Part shown: piece by piece, positions 31,557-32,469 of the stretch
Numbering within the stretch: the stretch's first letter is position 1
How the letters are laid out: every line of letters starts with the position of its first letter
DNA from: Apostichopus californicus
Taxonomy: Eukaryota; Echinodermata; Holothuroidea; Aspidochirotida; Stichopodidae
Reading direction: 5' to 3'
Assembly: GCA_020650975.1 (NCBI GenBank)
Contig: JAIPMN010041446.1
Location: 1 to 32,469 of the forward strand
Length of the DNA stretch: 32,469 bases
Translations under genes and position numbers: made by a program
Notes under the pieces: model-generated
Database searches by the model: none
Told to the model about the DNA's origin: nothing
The model's input: only the letters and a program-made list of their open reading frames with translations

Positions 31557-32155
31557 CTGTTGAACAAAATGAAACAAAATGAAAATGTAAGTTTCTGACG
31601 TCACGGTATCATTAACAACGAATATGTTCGAAAAGTCAAGTTAACATATTAACTTTTTCAAAGACACCAAATTAATAAAACCATACAAGATTCACCAATT
31701 CAACGTCAGAATTATAATCAACTGCAATTTCAACTTGCAGTGTTGGAAAACCTTGTTTAATTTCCTGCGAACACAGTTCAAATAACTGCCGATTTTGTTG
31801 TCAATATTCGCGCAGCAAACTTACAGAGCACACATAGGCGTAGAGTGCGAGCATAATGGTTTGGGGTCCTGTGGCCCGCTTTGGGCCCCGATGGGGCCAA
31901 GGGGAGGAACCCCTTGTGGGGGTTCAGGGGCGAAGGCTCCCGAAAATGGTAGTATATATGCGTGATTGGTGATAAAAAAAATAAGCGGGTGCGAAATACT
32001 GACTACTGTTTGAATTTACATTGACACGAAACTGATCAACATTTTAAATTGGCAGGTAAGAGTAGCTAGAGTAGTAGTAGTTATTGTTAGTCAGGTGGCT
32101 TAGCAACAATTTTCATGATTAACGTTACCGGCCGAACAAAAGTACCAAATTTGGC
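31557..32155. other. Region upstream of exon 1; promoter or 5' UTR intron not resolved
   Basis: No clear TATA box or initiator could be placed. A GC-rich patch at about 31860-31945 (TGGCCCGCTTTGGGCCCC and following) stands out from AT-rich surroundings and looks like part of a dispersed repeat. If the acceptor-like CAACAG before the ATG is real, this region is a 5' UTR intron and the true promoter is outside or near the right edge. Confidence 0.4.
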
Positions 32156-32223
32156 ATGGAGTTTCTTTTCGACCTATCTATTGATTTTATCCGTGGAACC
32201 CACTTGATCGGCTCCGATTTTTC

Positions 32224-32435
32224 AAGGTGGCGGCCAAAATCCAAGACGGCCGCCAGAAAAAAAGGAAATATCATATATCTGGCTGTAAAAATCGGAGATG
32301 AACAAATGAGGGGTCAATTCAGGTGTTTCCGGGGTCAGTGAAACAGATGATGGCCATGGCATGTTGCTTGAGTAACCCACTTCCAAGATGGCGGCCAAAA
32401 TCCAAGATGGCCGCAAGAAAAAAGGAAAAAAAAGG

Positions 32436-32469
<34 letters not shown>
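32224..32469. repeat. Diverged dimer repeat running into poly-A
   Basis: GGTGGCGGCCAAAATCCAAG followed by ACGGCCGCCAGAAAAAAAGG (about 32226-32265) recurs as GATGGCGGCCAAAATCCAAG then ATGGCCGCAAGAAAAAAGG (about 32385-32425), a spacing near 159 bases. The window then ends in 34 A residues. Short frames on both strands here are repeat artefacts. Confidence 0.7.

Overview
The window looks like nuclear DNA of an animal, most likely a marine deuterostome. My best guess is an echinoderm, perhaps a sea cucumber, but that rests on gene style and repeat style and is not proven. It is AT-rich, has GT-AG introns, and carries DNA-transposon fragments of the CAGTGGCG-end type and degenerate satellite-like repeats. 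No prokaryotic gene layout is present.

One gene can be supported. It runs right to left on the minus strand across nearly the whole window, from an ATG at 31549 to a last visible exon ending at 1155, and it continues off the left edge. It encodes an NLR-type (NACHT, LRR-like) protein. In order it has a short start exon (31489-31549), two related death-fold (DED-like) exons (30433-30714 and 26878-27183), one large NACHT exon (24168-25654), and then 25 small exons. Those 25 fall into a repeating four-exon series that I call A, B, C and D. Every junction keeps frame by hand translation: about 5.28 kb of coding sequence, 1758 complete codons plus 2 nt, in 29 exons.

The repeat series is the main point of interest. 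Each module is D (phase 0 to 0, 40-44 codons), A (0 to 2, about 65-69 codons), B (2 to 1, about 25 codons) and C (1 to 0, about 30 codons). The tail of the NACHT exon is itself a D unit. Modules 0 to 4 are complete, module 5 has an unusual C exon, and module 6 is cut by the window edge after D and A. Positions 14291-18870 and 18871-23345 are a recent head-to-tail duplication of about 4.5 kb carrying eight exons (A-B-C-D-A-B-C-D). It lengthened the predicted receptor arm by two modules without breaking frame.

The rest is intron or flanking DNA. Intron 1 holds a decayed copy of a death-fold exon (about 31282-31367, in-frame stop). The intron before NACHT has a 131-bp direct repeat. The intron between the two death-fold exons has a degenerate array with a period near 145 bp. 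The module 5 introns are long and hold a 583-bp hAT-like element with a perfect 8-bp target duplication, nested in an older related element. The right end has a diverged dimer repeat running into poly-A.

By family knowledge, the N-terminal death folds would recruit signalling partners, the NACHT would oligomerise on nucleotide exchange, and the iterated C-terminal modules would sense ligand or hold the protein inactive. That functional picture is inference.
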